64,000 bases of DNA. Source: an uncultured Glaciecola sp. Lineage in GTDB: Bacteria > Pseudomonadota > Gammaproteobacteria > Enterobacterales > Alteromonadaceae. This document shows, piece by piece, positions 20,175-28,379 of the stretch; the first letter of the stretch is position 1; each line of letters opens with the position of its first letter. The stretch spans positions 1 to 64,000 of the forward strand of contig CAKZLI010000003.1 in NCBI GenBank assembly GCA_937125395.1, in the 5' to 3' direction. The notes beneath the pieces are model-generated. The model saw only the letters and a program-made list of their open reading frames with translations. It was not told the origin of the DNA and searched no databases. Both the position numbers and the translations under genes were made by a program.

Positions 20175-21041
20175 CTACTCTATATTCTGAATCTGCTCTC
20201 TTACCTGCTCAATCAACACCTTCAATTCCACCGCACTTTGCGTGATCTCAGTATTAATTGATTTTGAACCTAACGTATTCGATTCACGGTTAAACTCTTG
20301 CATCATGAAGTCTAAACGACGACCAATAGCGCCACCTTTTTTCAAGATCGCACGGGTTTCTGATACGTGTGAGCCTAAACGGTCTAGTTCTTCAGCCACA
20401 TCGAGTTTTTGCGCTAACAACACCAATTCTTGTTCCACGCGCTGACTATCTAGTTCGATTTGTGCTTCGGTAAATTTAGTGCGGATCTTGTCTTGTTGCC
20501 ATGCTAGAACATCTGGCATCAATGCTTGGACTTTTTCAACTTCAGCAACCACACCGACAAGACGCTGCTCGATAAGCTCGGCCATGTTGGCGCCTTCACT
20601 CGCACGGGCTGTTAAAAAGTCTTTGAGTGTTAAATCAAACTCGGCTAGTAAGTCCTTGCTTACCGTATCCATATCTAATTCTTGGGCTTCAACGACACCC
20701 GGCCATTGCAGCACTTCTAGACGGTTTAATGAAGCCGGACCTTGAATGGGCAATGATTCAGCCGCTGCAATTAACTGCGCAGCTAAGGCTTGGTTAACAT
20801 TGATTTTAGCTTCACTATTTGGCGCTAACATGACGCGTAACTGGCATTCCACTTTACCGCGTTGCAATGTTTTACGAAAACGTTCGCGCAATACCGGCTC
20901 TAAACTACGATATGCCTCAGGAAAACGAAAAAACGTCTCTAAATAACGCTGATTTACCGAGCGGATTTCCCACACAGCACTGCCCCAATTGGCTTTTAAT
21001 TCACGGCGGGCAAAGGCTGTCATACTATAAATCACAGGCAT
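20175..21041 (-). CDS. yicC: YicC-family endoribonuclease
   Basis: The 288-residue protein has the YicC N-terminal block (MTAFARRELKANWGSAVWEIRSVNQRYLE, residues 7-35) and the C-terminal DUF1732 block with LDFMMQEFNRESNTLGSKS. E. coli YicC is reported to act as an endoribonuclease that affects small-RNA stability. It is divergent from rph across about 140 bp, the same arrangement as yicC/rph in E. coli. Length and motifs are complete. Confidence 0.93.
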   Translation of the reverse strand: MPVIYSMTAFARRELKANWGSAVWEIRSVNQRYLETFFRFPEAYRSLEPVLRERFRKTLQRGKVECQLRVMLAPNSEAKINVNQALAAQLIAAAESLPIQGPASLNRLEVLQWPGVVEAQELDMDTVSKDLLAEFDLTLKDFLTARASEGANMAELIEQRLVGVVAEVEKVQALMPDVLAWQQDKIRTKFTEAQIELDSQRVEQELVLLAQKLDVAEELDRLGSHVSETRAILKKGGAIGRRLDFMMQEFNRESNTLGSKSINTEITQSAVELKVLIEQVREQIQNIE

Positions 21042-21183
21042 TCCTAAATAATTGAACAGGGGCTAATCGCATAGCAAAAATAAACTAATAACATTGTAAC
21101 TGATTTTTCTTTTTTCATCGAATTGTGATTACGCTATAATGAACCTTGATAAATTATCCCCTCTAATCTTTTTAGGAGCTTTT

Positions 21184-21900
21184 ATGCGCCCAAGCGCTCG
21201 TACAGCCAATCAAATTCGCCCAGTCACTATCACACGTAATTTTACCTGTCACGCTGAGGGTTCGGTTTTGGTCGAGTTTGGTAATACCAAAGTCATTTGT
21301 AATGCCACTGTCGAAGAAGGCGTACCGCGCTTCATGAAAGGCAAAGGCGAAGGCTGGATCACGGCTGAGTACAGCATGCTTCCTCGTGCTACGCACTCTC
21401 GTTCTGGTCGTGAAGCGGCTCGTGGTAAACAAGGCGGTCGTACCTTAGAAATCCAACGTTTAATCGCTCGCTCATTACGCGCTGCGGTTGATCTTAAGTT
21501 ATTAGGTGAAAACACCATCACATTAGATTGTGATGTGATCCAAGCTGATGGCGGTACGCGCACCGCTTCAATTACTGGCGCTTGTGTTGCCTTAGTTGAT
21601 GCTTTGACCCATATGCGCAGTAAAGGTATCCTCAAAGCTAACCCGCTGAAGCACATGATTGCAGCGTTATCTGTTGGGATCTATAAAGGCAACGCGATTG
21701 CCGATTTAGAATACACTGAAGATTCAGCCGCTGAAACGGACATGAATGTTGTTATGACTGAAACCGGTCATTTAATCGAAGTGCAAGGTACAGCCGAAGG
21801 CGAACCGTTTAGCTTTGAAGAAATGAGTGAAATGCTTGAGTTAGCTAAACACGGTTTACGCGAGCTGTTTGATATTCAAAAGTCAGCCTTAAATAGCTAA
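21184..21900 (+). CDS. rph: Ribonuclease PH
   Basis: This phosphorolytic 3'-5' exoribonuclease trims tRNA 3' ends. The ATG at 21184 has AGGAG six bases upstream and gives 238 residues ([14 protein letters not shown]...), the standard length. An in-frame upstream ATG at 21139 would add 15 residues that do not belong to the family. The RPH signature with [19 protein letters not shown] and [25 protein letters not shown] segments is intact, so the protein should be active, unlike the frameshifted E. coli K-12 copy. pyrE follows after 17 bp in an rph-pyrE operon. Confidence 0.95.
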   Translation: MRPSARTANQIRPVTITRNFTCHAEGSVLVEFGNTKVICNATVEEGVPRFMKGKGEGWITAEYSMLPRATHSRSGREAARGKQGGRTLEIQRLIARSLRAAVDLKLLGENTITLDCDVIQADGGTRTASITGACVALVDALTHMRSKGILKANPLKHMIAALSVGIYKGNAIADLEYTEDSAAETDMNVVMTETGHLIEVQGTAEGEPFSFEEMSEMLELAKHGLRELFDIQKSALNS

Positions 21901-21917
21901 TCTAAGAGAGAGCAGTC

Positions 21918-22559
21918 ATGCAAGATTATAAAACACAATTTATCGAATTTGCCATTAATCGCAAAGTGCTTCGTTTTGGTCAGTTCACATTGAAATCGGG
22001 GCGCTCAAGCCCGTATTTTTTTAATGCTGGTTTATTTAACACAGGTGCTGATTTGGCCTTACTCGGTCAATGTTACGCTGAAGCATTAATGCAATCAGGC
22101 ATTGCCTATGATGTTTTGTTTGGTCCTGCGTATAAAGGCATTCCAATTGCCACAACTACTGCCGTCGCGTTAGCCACAGAGCATAATCGTTCTGTGCCGT
22201 ATTGCTTCAACCGCAAAGAAGCCAAAGCCCATGGTGAAGGTGGAAATTTAGTCGGTTCAGAGTTAAAAGGTAATATCATGCTCGTTGATGATGTCATCAC
22301 TGCTGGTACGGCAATTCGTGAATCGATGGAGCTGATAGCCCAACATGAAGCCAATCTTGCAGGTGTCTTGATTGCACTTGATCGCCAAGAAAAAGGCCAA
22401 ACGGAGCTCTCAGCAATCCAAGAGATTGAACGGGACTATACAACACAGGTGATCAGTATTGTGACTTTGGGTGATGTGGTTGAGTATTTACAGACCAAAC
22501 CTGAGTATGCTGAGCATTTAGTCAATGTGACTGCTTACCGTGAGCAATATGGAATATAA
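21918..22559 (+). CDS. pyrE: Orotate phosphoribosyltransferase
   Basis: This enzyme transfers phosphoribose from PRPP to orotate in pyrimidine synthesis. The 213-residue protein matches the E. coli length, with the N-terminal [16 protein letters not shown] block, the catalytic-loop [13 protein letters not shown], and the PRPP motif [12 protein letters not shown]. Only 17 bp separate it from rph. There is no room for the transcription attenuator hairpin found between rph and pyrE in enteric bacteria, so control must differ. The last 11 bp overlap the tusA start. Confidence 0.96.
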   Translation: MQDYKTQFIEFAINRKVLRFGQFTLKSGRSSPYFFNAGLFNTGADLALLGQCYAEALMQSGIAYDVLFGPAYKGIPIATTTAVALATEHNRSVPYCFNRKEAKAHGEGGNLVGSELKGNIMLVDDVITAGTAIRESMELIAQHEANLAGVLIALDRQEKGQTELSAIQEIERDYTTQVISIVTLGDVVEYLQTKPEYAEHLVNVTAYREQYGI

Positions 22560-22824
22560 AAAAGGATCTGACTCTGTTTATGATCCTACTTATACGACAG
22601 CGGATCATACTTATGATGCGCTGGGCTTGCGTTGTCCTGAGCCGGTCATGATGATCCGTAAAACCATGCGCTCCTTGGACAATGGGCAAACCTTGTATAT
22701 CATTGCTGATGATCCTGCTACGACAAGAGACATTCCCAGTTTTTGCCGCTTTATGCAGCATGAATTAATAGCTAGTGATACTGACACTGTGCCTTATCAA
22801 TATTTGATCAAAAAAGGCGCCTAA
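22549..22824 (+). CDS. tusA: TusA sulfur-carrier protein
   Basis: This cytoplasmic sulfur carrier passes persulfide sulfur from IscS to the TusBCD/TusE relay for tRNA 2-thiouridine synthesis. The 91-residue protein has the diagnostic [19 protein letters not shown] block with the active cysteine (LRCPEP) and the [13 protein letters not shown] segment. The ATG at 22549 is chosen; a GTG three codons upstream is possible. It overlaps pyrE by 11 bp, an unusual placement that implies translational coupling. Its N-terminus is about ten residues longer than that of E. coli TusA. Confidence 0.93.
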   Translation: MEYKKGSDSVYDPTYTTADHTYDALGLRCPEPVMMIRKTMRSLDNGQTLYIIADDPATTRDIPSFCRFMQHELIASDTDTVPYQYLIKKGA

Positions 22825-22874
22825 CGGATAAAAAATACTATCCCGACAAGCGCCTTATTATCAATCCTCGATTA

Positions 22875-22916
22875 AAGTACCAAGTACCAAGTACCAAGTA
22901 CCAAGTACCAAGTACC
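22875..22916. repeat. Six exact tandem copies of the heptamer AAGTACC
   Basis: The 42 bp are six uninterrupted AAGTACC units, with a partial variant continuing to GAG. They sit between the convergent ends of tusA and the exported methyltransferase gene, only 4 bp from the latter's stop codon. A GGCGC/GCGCC stem lies just upstream (22814-22856). The array is too short and lacks the spacers of a CRISPR. It is probably a slippage-prone microsatellite. Confidence 0.9.
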
Positions 22917-22920
22917 GAGT

Positions 22921-23703
22921 TTATGGCTTCTTAAATTTGAGCGTCCAGCGATCAGTGTTACCCGATACACTGCGCGCACCGACTTCATACTCTAATTCAT
23001 CGTCTTCACGGTAATGTAACTCACTATAATCGACCAATTCAAAGCCAGCCGCTTGGATCTCTTTGATGGCTTTGACCGGATCAAAACGACGACGATTTGA
23101 ATCCGTTAAGCCTTCCATATGGCGTGCTGTGTGATCTACGACAGCGTAGATACCACCTGATTTAAGTGCTGCAAATGCCGCGTCATTCATTGCTGCACGA
23201 CCTGTATCATCGAAGTTATGATAGTTACGGAAGGTTAATACCATATCGGCATCATCGACTTCTAAACCATTCATGCTTAATGCATAAAAACGAGATCCTT
23301 CAGGACGGCTCAAAGTTGCATCTTTGGCAACAATGTTCATTTTTTCAAAACCGGCTTCATTGGCAAGTCCGCGCTCAATGCGTGATGTACCGATTGCTGC
23401 GTAGTACTCGCCTTTTTCAGCCAGTGTGGGTGCTAAAAGACGTGCGTACCAACCACCACCTGGGATCAGCTCGACCACTTTCATGTCATGCTTAAAACCA
23501 AAAAACGCTAACGTCTCAACCGGCTTACGGTTGCGATCGCGCGCTTTGTCTGCTGCAGGTCGTGCCTCTGCCTGCATAGCTTGTTTGATTAAATCACTGG
23601 TACTATGCATCTCACCAGATTTATGATCGTGAGCGAGAGTCGGTAATGAGGTCAATATAGCACTAGCGAAGCCTAACGCGACCATTGTGTTTTTTATTTG
23701 CAT
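22921..23703 (-). CDS. Exported class I methyltransferase-fold protein (COG4798 type)
   Basis: The 260-residue protein has a clear signal peptide (residues 1-24, cleavage after TLA) and a methyltransferase fold: motif I VVELIPGGGWYARLLAP, then MVLTFRNYHNFDD and GGIYAVVDHTAR. Predicted periplasmic methyltransferases of this type occur widely in proteobacteria. The odd point is that S-adenosylmethionine is not known to be present in the periplasm, so the true chemistry is unclear. It is followed after 12 bp upstream by the VTT-domain gene and may be co-transcribed with it. Confidence 0.8.
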   Translation of the reverse strand: MQIKNTMVALGFASAILTSLPTLAHDHKSGEMHSTSDLIKQAMQAEARPAADKARDRNRKPVETLAFFGFKHDMKVVELIPGGGWYARLLAPTLAEKGEYYAAIGTSRIERGLANEAGFEKMNIVAKDATLSRPEGSRFYALSMNGLEVDDADMVLTFRNYHNFDDTGRAAMNDAAFAALKSGGIYAVVDHTARHMEGLTDSNRRRFDPVKAIKEIQAAGFELVDYSELHYREDDELEYEVGARSVSGNTDRWTLKFKKP

Positions 23704-23715
23704 GTTATATTTCCT

Positions 23716-24300
23716 TTATAATAAATAACTTTGTCCCATCCATATTAGAATGAACACACTACTCAAGCCAAGAACGGCTTTATATTGATGTTTACGTAAC
23801 AAAGCCTCGGTTTGATCGCCAAAGCGTAAAACTAACCACGCAATCCCAAAATACCGGATCATTCGCGACAGCGCAATTGCCAAAATATATAAACCGATAG
23901 GATAGCCACTGACTCCCGCGGCCACCATAGCCAGTTGCAAAGGGATGGGAGCAATACCTGCTAGGACAATAAACCAGAATCCTTCTTCATGCATGCGAGT
24001 TTGGATAGCACTAAATCCCTGAGGATCACCAAACCAGCCCAAGATAGATTGCTCATACTGTGCAAATAGCCACAATCCCAGTGCATAGGCAATCAACGCA
24101 CCGACGATACAGCCAAGGGTCGCGACAGTGGCAATCCACCACACTTTATCCCGACGTACCTGTGACAATGGGAGCAACAATGCTTCTATAGGGATCGGAA
24201 TTAGGATCGACTCCAAAAATGAAGCAACCGCAACGCCAGACAACATATATTGACCGTGTGCCCACTTAGACAAACGCCGGTACAGTGATGAAAGCATCAT
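23716..24300 (-). CDS. yqaA: VTT-domain (YqaA/DedA-like) inner-membrane protein
   Basis: The 194-residue protein has four to five membrane segments and the VTT/SNARE-associated core. This includes SFLESILIPIPIEALLLPL (residues 28-46), GCIVGALIAYALG, and the re-entrant GIAPIPLQLAMVAAGVSGYP motif. DedA-superfamily members act in lipid handling or as proton-dependent transporters. Length and order fit the YqaA branch. It lies between the amidohydrolase gene (34 bp away) and the exported methyltransferase gene (12 bp). Confidence 0.8.
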   Translation of the reverse strand: MMLSSLYRRLSKWAHGQYMLSGVAVASFLESILIPIPIEALLLPLSQVRRDKVWWIATVATLGCIVGALIAYALGLWLFAQYEQSILGWFGDPQGFSAIQTRMHEEGFWFIVLAGIAPIPLQLAMVAAGVSGYPIGLYILAIALSRMIRYFGIAWLVLRFGDQTEALLRKHQYKAVLGLSSVFILIWMGQSYLL

Positions 24301-24334
24301 TAGCCTGGTCAGTTAGTGCGGTAACAGATGAATG

Positions 24335-25690
24335 TTACTCGTCATGTTTGACAACTACGCCATCTTTCATAACAAACTCAATATGCTCCAGTAATCGAAT
24401 ATCAGCAATCGGGTCGCCTTTTACCGCTATGATATCCGCTAATTTACCGACACTGATAGTACCAAGGGTATCGCTAATGTTGAGCAGATCAGCAGTGTGT
24501 TTGGTAGCACTTAAGATTGCTTCAATAGGTGGCATACCAACCTCGACCATTAACGCAAATTCTTTGGCATTATCGCCATGTGCTGAGACGCCAGAATCAG
24601 TACCAAATGCGATTTTTACCCCCGCTTTGTAAGCACGTGCAAAGGTTTGTTGGATCAAAGGACCAATTGCCGCTGCTTTCGGACGGACGATAGCTGGAAA
24701 ATAGCCATCGATTTTGGCTTTTTCGGCTACAAAATTACCCGCAAGGATAGTCGGCACATAATACGTACCTTGCTCTTTCATTGATGCAATCACCCTATCG
24801 TCCATGTAGGTTCCATGTTCAATCGAATCCACTCCTGCATTGATAGCGCGCAGCATACCTTCTGTGCCATGCGCATGCACAGCAACGGTCATCCCGTAAT
24901 CTTTAGCGGTATCAACAATTGCTGTGAGCTCATCCATCATAAACTGCGGATTTTGCCCATTTTTAGCGACTGATAATACGCCACCTGTAGCGGTTATTTT
25001 GATTAAGTCTGCGCCATCTTTGTAACGTTGACGCACTGCCTGACGAGCTTGTGCGACCCCATTTACCACACCTTGATCGGGACCTGGATTACCCATCATA
25101 TGCTTAGTCAAACCATTGGTTGGATCGGCATGTCCACCAGTGGTTGCAATAGATTTAGCCGTTGTATAAATACGTGGGCCAACGGCGACACCGCGATTAA
25201 TGGCATCACGCAACGCAACAGTTTCGTTAAACGTATCACCTAAGTTACGTACGGTGGTAAAGCCGGCTAATAAGGTGGTTTGAGCAAAGTTAGCGGCGGC
25301 TAAAGCGTAGTCGGCTTCATTATAAGTTACACGTTGCATATACGTGCTCGGACCGCCATGTTGATAGGACAAATGGGTGTGCATATCCATCAGACCAGGT
25401 AGGACAGTATACTCAGCTAAGTCAATAAATTGGGCGTCATCAGGCACACTGACGAAGCCTTGTTTAACACCAGTAATGTGGTTTTTATCGATAATCAGCG
25501 TCATGTTGCTACGCACTGTCGTATCGTTCGCCGTAATCAATGTTCCGGCGTGAATGTATGTTTCAGCCAGCGCGTGTGTACTAAAAAAACTAACGAGCAT
25601 AAAGCTCAATAAGCCAGACGTATAAGATGCGCCCTTAAGTATGGTGTGTTTTAATGTATTACGAATCGATGTGTGCATCATTACTCTCAT
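24335..25690 (-). CDS. Exported metal-dependent amidohydrolase
   Basis: The protein has 451 residues from the ATG at 25690; the ATGs at 25681/25678 are near-equal alternatives. A signal sequence ends at ALA near residue 42. The amidohydrolase fold shows the metal motif MDMHTHLS, then TATGGVLS with a likely metal lysine region nearby ([11 protein letters not shown]), [20 protein letters not shown] and [11 protein letters not shown]. This arrangement matches the imidazolonepropionase-like/Xaa-Pro dipeptidase group (COG1228). The substrate is probably a peptide or cyclic amide in the periplasm, but cannot be named from sequence. Confidence 0.85.
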   Translation of the reverse strand: MRVMMHTSIRNTLKHTILKGASYTSGLLSFMLVSFFSTHALAETYIHAGTLITANDTTVRSNMTLIIDKNHITGVKQGFVSVPDDAQFIDLAEYTVLPGLMDMHTHLSYQHGGPSTYMQRVTYNEADYALAAANFAQTTLLAGFTTVRNLGDTFNETVALRDAINRGVAVGPRIYTTAKSIATTGGHADPTNGLTKHMMGNPGPDQGVVNGVAQARQAVRQRYKDGADLIKITATGGVLSVAKNGQNPQFMMDELTAIVDTAKDYGMTVAVHAHGTEGMLRAINAGVDSIEHGTYMDDRVIASMKEQGTYYVPTILAGNFVAEKAKIDGYFPAIVRPKAAAIGPLIQQTFARAYKAGVKIAFGTDSGVSAHGDNAKEFALMVEVGMPPIEAILSATKHTADLLNISDTLGTISVGKLADIIAVKGDPIADIRLLEHIEFVMKDGVVVKHDE

Positions 25691-25748
25691 ATTATTGACC
25701 TATAGTGATAGGGTCAATGTAAGGCAAATATGCAGTAAAGGCAATCAA

Positions 25749-26276
25749 TTATATTGGACCAAAATCAGCCTGATATTCGCCCGAAACCAGCCACGCACGT
25801 TGGTCTTTGATCACCAATTGCTCTGCTAATTGATAGTACACATGTTGCTCTATCCGAGCCCATAAATCGTGGCGTATGTGAACATACGGTATGGCACATT
25901 GGAAAGTGTCATTATGGCGCATTTGCAATTGGTGTGTTTCACACAGTGGGATATGATCATCTGTTGAGGTGTGTACTGTGATGAGATCTGAAGAGGGGTC
26001 TAAACGATCCCAACTTGTCACGAGTAAAGGAACATCCTCTACGGTTATTTGTACTTTTTCGGCAGGTGTCACCAAAAAATACTCATCACCTTCGCGCTTT
26101 AACACCCGCGCAAAAAGATTAATTAAGGCTTGGCGCTTTATTAGTGAGCCGTCATACCACCATTGACCAGATGCATCGATAGTCAAAGGAATCGGACCAC
26201 AAAATGGCGGATCCCATAAGTGCACAGGTGCAGCACCATCGAGGTTGGCTAGTTGTGCTTGTAAATCATTGAGCAT
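25749..26276 (-). CDS. DUF1285 family protein
   Basis: The 175-residue soluble protein shows the DUF1285 layout. An N-terminal PVHLWDPPFCGPIPLTIDASGQWWYDGSLI region is followed by KRQALINLFARVLKREGDEYFLVTPAEKVQI and a C-terminal half rich in beta strands. No signal peptide is visible. It follows the DUF3014 gene by 12 bp, so the two form an operon. The function of the family is not established. Confidence 0.85.
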   Translation of the reverse strand: MLNDLQAQLANLDGAAPVHLWDPPFCGPIPLTIDASGQWWYDGSLIKRQALINLFARVLKREGDEYFLVTPAEKVQITVEDVPLLVTSWDRLDPSSDLITVHTSTDDHIPLCETHQLQMRHNDTFQCAIPYVHIRHDLWARIEQHVYYQLAEQLVIKDQRAWLVSGEYQADFGPI

Positions 26277-26288
26277 AGGTGATTCGAC

Positions 26289-27191
26289 TTATTGGGTTGA
26301 TTGTTGTTCTAAACGAGTGCGTAACTCGCGTAATTTAGCTTTAATAATTCTCATATTGTCTGGCCCCATACGTAATAGTTGTTTTTGCACGGGGAGCAAT
26401 GCTTCTAGTTGCGGATTGGCAAATTGATACATCGCACTATCGCTGATAACTGCAATCGGTAAATTGACAGACGGGGTATCGAGCAAACGATTGATCGCAT
26501 TAATTAACGTAGTATTAAAGGATGTATTAGGTGGAGCAATTTGTTCAAACTGGCTATTAATTTGTGGTGCGTATTGATTTAACAATGCCAACAAATCGTT
26601 AGTCTCAATGTGTGCAAATGTCTGTGCATATACGTTGTAGCGGGTGAATGATTCAGGGGTGATAAACAAATTATTGGCTTGCTTAAACACCGCAAAATCT
26701 TGTCTGGGTGGGGTGAGTATTGCCACGTTTTCGGGTAAGGAGCCTTGTGCTGTATTCAATGTTGTTGCGACCACATTGGCAATAATATCATCGTTGACTA
26801 ACAAGGTAGATAACATTGGAGAGCTCAGCGCAGTAATGATTGTTTGTTTGATTGCCCGATCAGATAAATCCATTGTTGGCGCCACTGCTTCAGTCACGAC
26901 AACCGGTTCCACATATGCTTCAGTCGTATCCATTAACTCATCGACATTGGCTTCACCAACAGGCATAACCGGAGTGAAATCTTCACTGACAATCTCCGGA
27001 GCATCTTGCGTATTGAGTTGTGGCAAAGTCGTCTCATTGAGTAACGGATCAGATAGTGAGGTATCACGCAATGGTGCCTGCATTTCTGGTGTATCAGATT
27101 CAGGCCAAAATAACGCGAGCGCCAAAATAATAATTAATATTCCGACAACAATTAATAGTGGTAAACGTGGGGTGGTAGTTTCATCTGCCAT
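26289..27191 (-). CDS. DUF3014 family membrane-anchored protein
   Basis: The protein has 300 residues from the ATG at 27191 (MADETTTPR); an upstream ATG at 27203 is less likely. One N-terminal membrane helix (about residues 11-30) is followed by an acidic, low-complexity linker and a globular domain with YNVYAQTFAHIETNDLLALLNQYAP, typical of DUF3014. The bulk probably lies in the periplasm. It heads a two-gene operon with DUF1285. The role is unknown. Confidence 0.8.
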   Translation of the reverse strand: MADETTTPRLPLLIVVGILIIILALALFWPESDTPEMQAPLRDTSLSDPLLNETTLPQLNTQDAPEIVSEDFTPVMPVGEANVDELMDTTEAYVEPVVVTEAVAPTMDLSDRAIKQTIITALSSPMLSTLLVNDDIIANVVATTLNTAQGSLPENVAILTPPRQDFAVFKQANNLFITPESFTRYNVYAQTFAHIETNDLLALLNQYAPQINSQFEQIAPPNTSFNTTLINAINRLLDTPSVNLPIAVISDSAMYQFANPQLEALLPVQKQLLRMGPDNMRIIKAKLRELRTRLEQQSTQ

Positions 27192-27388
27192 AGACACATA
27201 CATCCTTTAAATGAGTCATTACATCATCAATCCAAACTATAGACCATCTATAAGAGACTGGACAACAACAAGGTATATTGGTAAGGGTCTTATCGTTGCG
27301 ATAAGTTCCATTTAATTATAGATGGATCTAGATACAATTAGCGAGCGTATTATCATTTAATAATACTATCGTAATTTAGGAACTTTCG

Positions 27389-27697
27389 ATGCATAAATTT
27401 TCGTTTTCTCAGTTTCAACAAAACAGCGTTCAGATACAGTATTTAGAAGTGCAATCGTTTGAACTGAATATTTATTTGGTGAAGTTGACAGTAGATGGTG
27501 TGACGGGATTTGTCTATGACAAGCATGACAACATCATGCGTTTTCATAGTTCACAGCATATTCGTGATAGTTTTGTTACTTGTAATGTAGCTAAAGCCGT
27601 GATGATCCACGACTCGCCTTATGAAGAAATGATAGGCAATCCACCTAAATCAAATGAAGCCATGGCAATGCCATTTTCGATGACCCAGCCTTATTAA
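27389..27697 (+). CDS. DUF6482-like small protein
   Basis: The 102-residue soluble protein ends with MIHDSPYEEMIGNPP, similar to the SxYDEMIG tail of the DUF6482 family. It has a central beta-rich part (IYLVKLTVDGVTGFVYDK). No catalytic motif is apparent. It stands alone between a minus-strand DUF3014 operon and the minus-strand M1 peptidase operon. Its 3' end overlaps a possible small minus-strand gene. Confidence 0.65.
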   Translation: MHKFSFSQFQQNSVQIQYLEVQSFELNIYLVKLTVDGVTGFVYDKHDNIMRFHSSQHIRDSFVTCNVAKAVMIHDSPYEEMIGNPPKSNEAMAMPFSMTQPY

Positions 27698-27797
27698 ACA
27701 GGCTAGGTATTGCGCGAAGATAAAACATCGCAAACAACAGGGTCACGGCCATCGCTAATGTTAATGGCAACCAGATTGGGTTTTTCTTTTTGACCAT
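27645..27797 (-). CDS. Possible 50-residue single-pass membrane peptide
   Basis: An ATG at 27797 opens 50 codons. The peptide begins MVKKKNPIWLPLTLAMAV and continues as one hydrophobic helix (about residues 8-28) after a lysine-rich start, a typical small inner-membrane protein. It lies 39 bp after the DUF6702 gene on the same strand and could be the last gene of that operon. No good ribosome-binding site is visible, and its last 53 bp overlap the DUF6482 gene antisense. This is tentative. Confidence 0.35.
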   Translation of the reverse strand: MVKKKNPIWLPLTLAMAVTLLFAMFYLRAIPSLFNKAGSSKMALPWLHLI

Positions 27798-27836
27798 CTG
27801 TGACGATTTAAGTTGTAAAAAATTGCAGGGTGCAAC

Positions 27837-28373
27837 TTAGTGTGCCAGAGGCGTGAACTCAACACTTAATAGCTTAACATTATCAGCAAATTCTAAAGAT
27901 TGCACAGGGCCTTTACCTTCAAAATTGATCAAGTTGTTTTGTTCCGGCCATATATCTCGTAACACATCATGGCGCACACTGATTTTGCCAACGTGCGGCG
28001 GTTTCGCTGTTTCTTGATAAATCCACACATGTTGACCATCAACTTCATAACCCACAAGATCAAGTGTAAATGCCTGATCTAATTCGTTAAATAAAGAAAA
28101 ACGTTGGGCAACATATTGTGCAAATTTAGCCTGAGTATCAGTATTACCAATGATATCAGCACGCTTATCAAAAAGGTGTTTGACCGCATGCTCAGCATCG
28201 TGCAAGTACAGTCGATGCATCACTTCAATATTATTGGTCCGAGGGTTGAATAGCACAGTTGTCAACCCTGATTTTTGTTGATGCGCACTGACTTGTGCAG
28301 CCAATAGACTGAGCATGATAATAACGCTCAGTCGATTGAGTATTACCTTCAATGTATTGATACGGATTACCAT
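27837..28373 (-). CDS. DUF6702 family exported protein
   Basis: The 178-residue protein has a signal sequence ending near VSA (residue 30). The beta-rich mature domain begins HQQKSGLTTVLFNPRTNNIEVMHRLYLHDAE, matching DUF6702. It is 6 bp behind the M1 peptidase gene, so the two are translated from one message. This pairing suggests a periplasmic or outer-membrane partner of the peptidase (inference). No catalytic residues are evident. Confidence 0.75.
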   Translation of the reverse strand: MVIRINTLKVILNRLSVIIMLSLLAAQVSAHQQKSGLTTVLFNPRTNNIEVMHRLYLHDAEHAVKHLFDKRADIIGNTDTQAKFAQYVAQRFSLFNELDQAFTLDLVGYEVDGQHVWIYQETAKPPHVGKISVRHDVLRDIWPEQNNLINFEGKGPVQSLEFADNVKLLSVEFTPLAH

Positions 28374-28379
28374 CGTTAC

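Noticed and set aside
22875..22916. Possible CRISPR array
   Set aside because: The units are 7 bp and contiguous with no spacers, and no cas genes are present.
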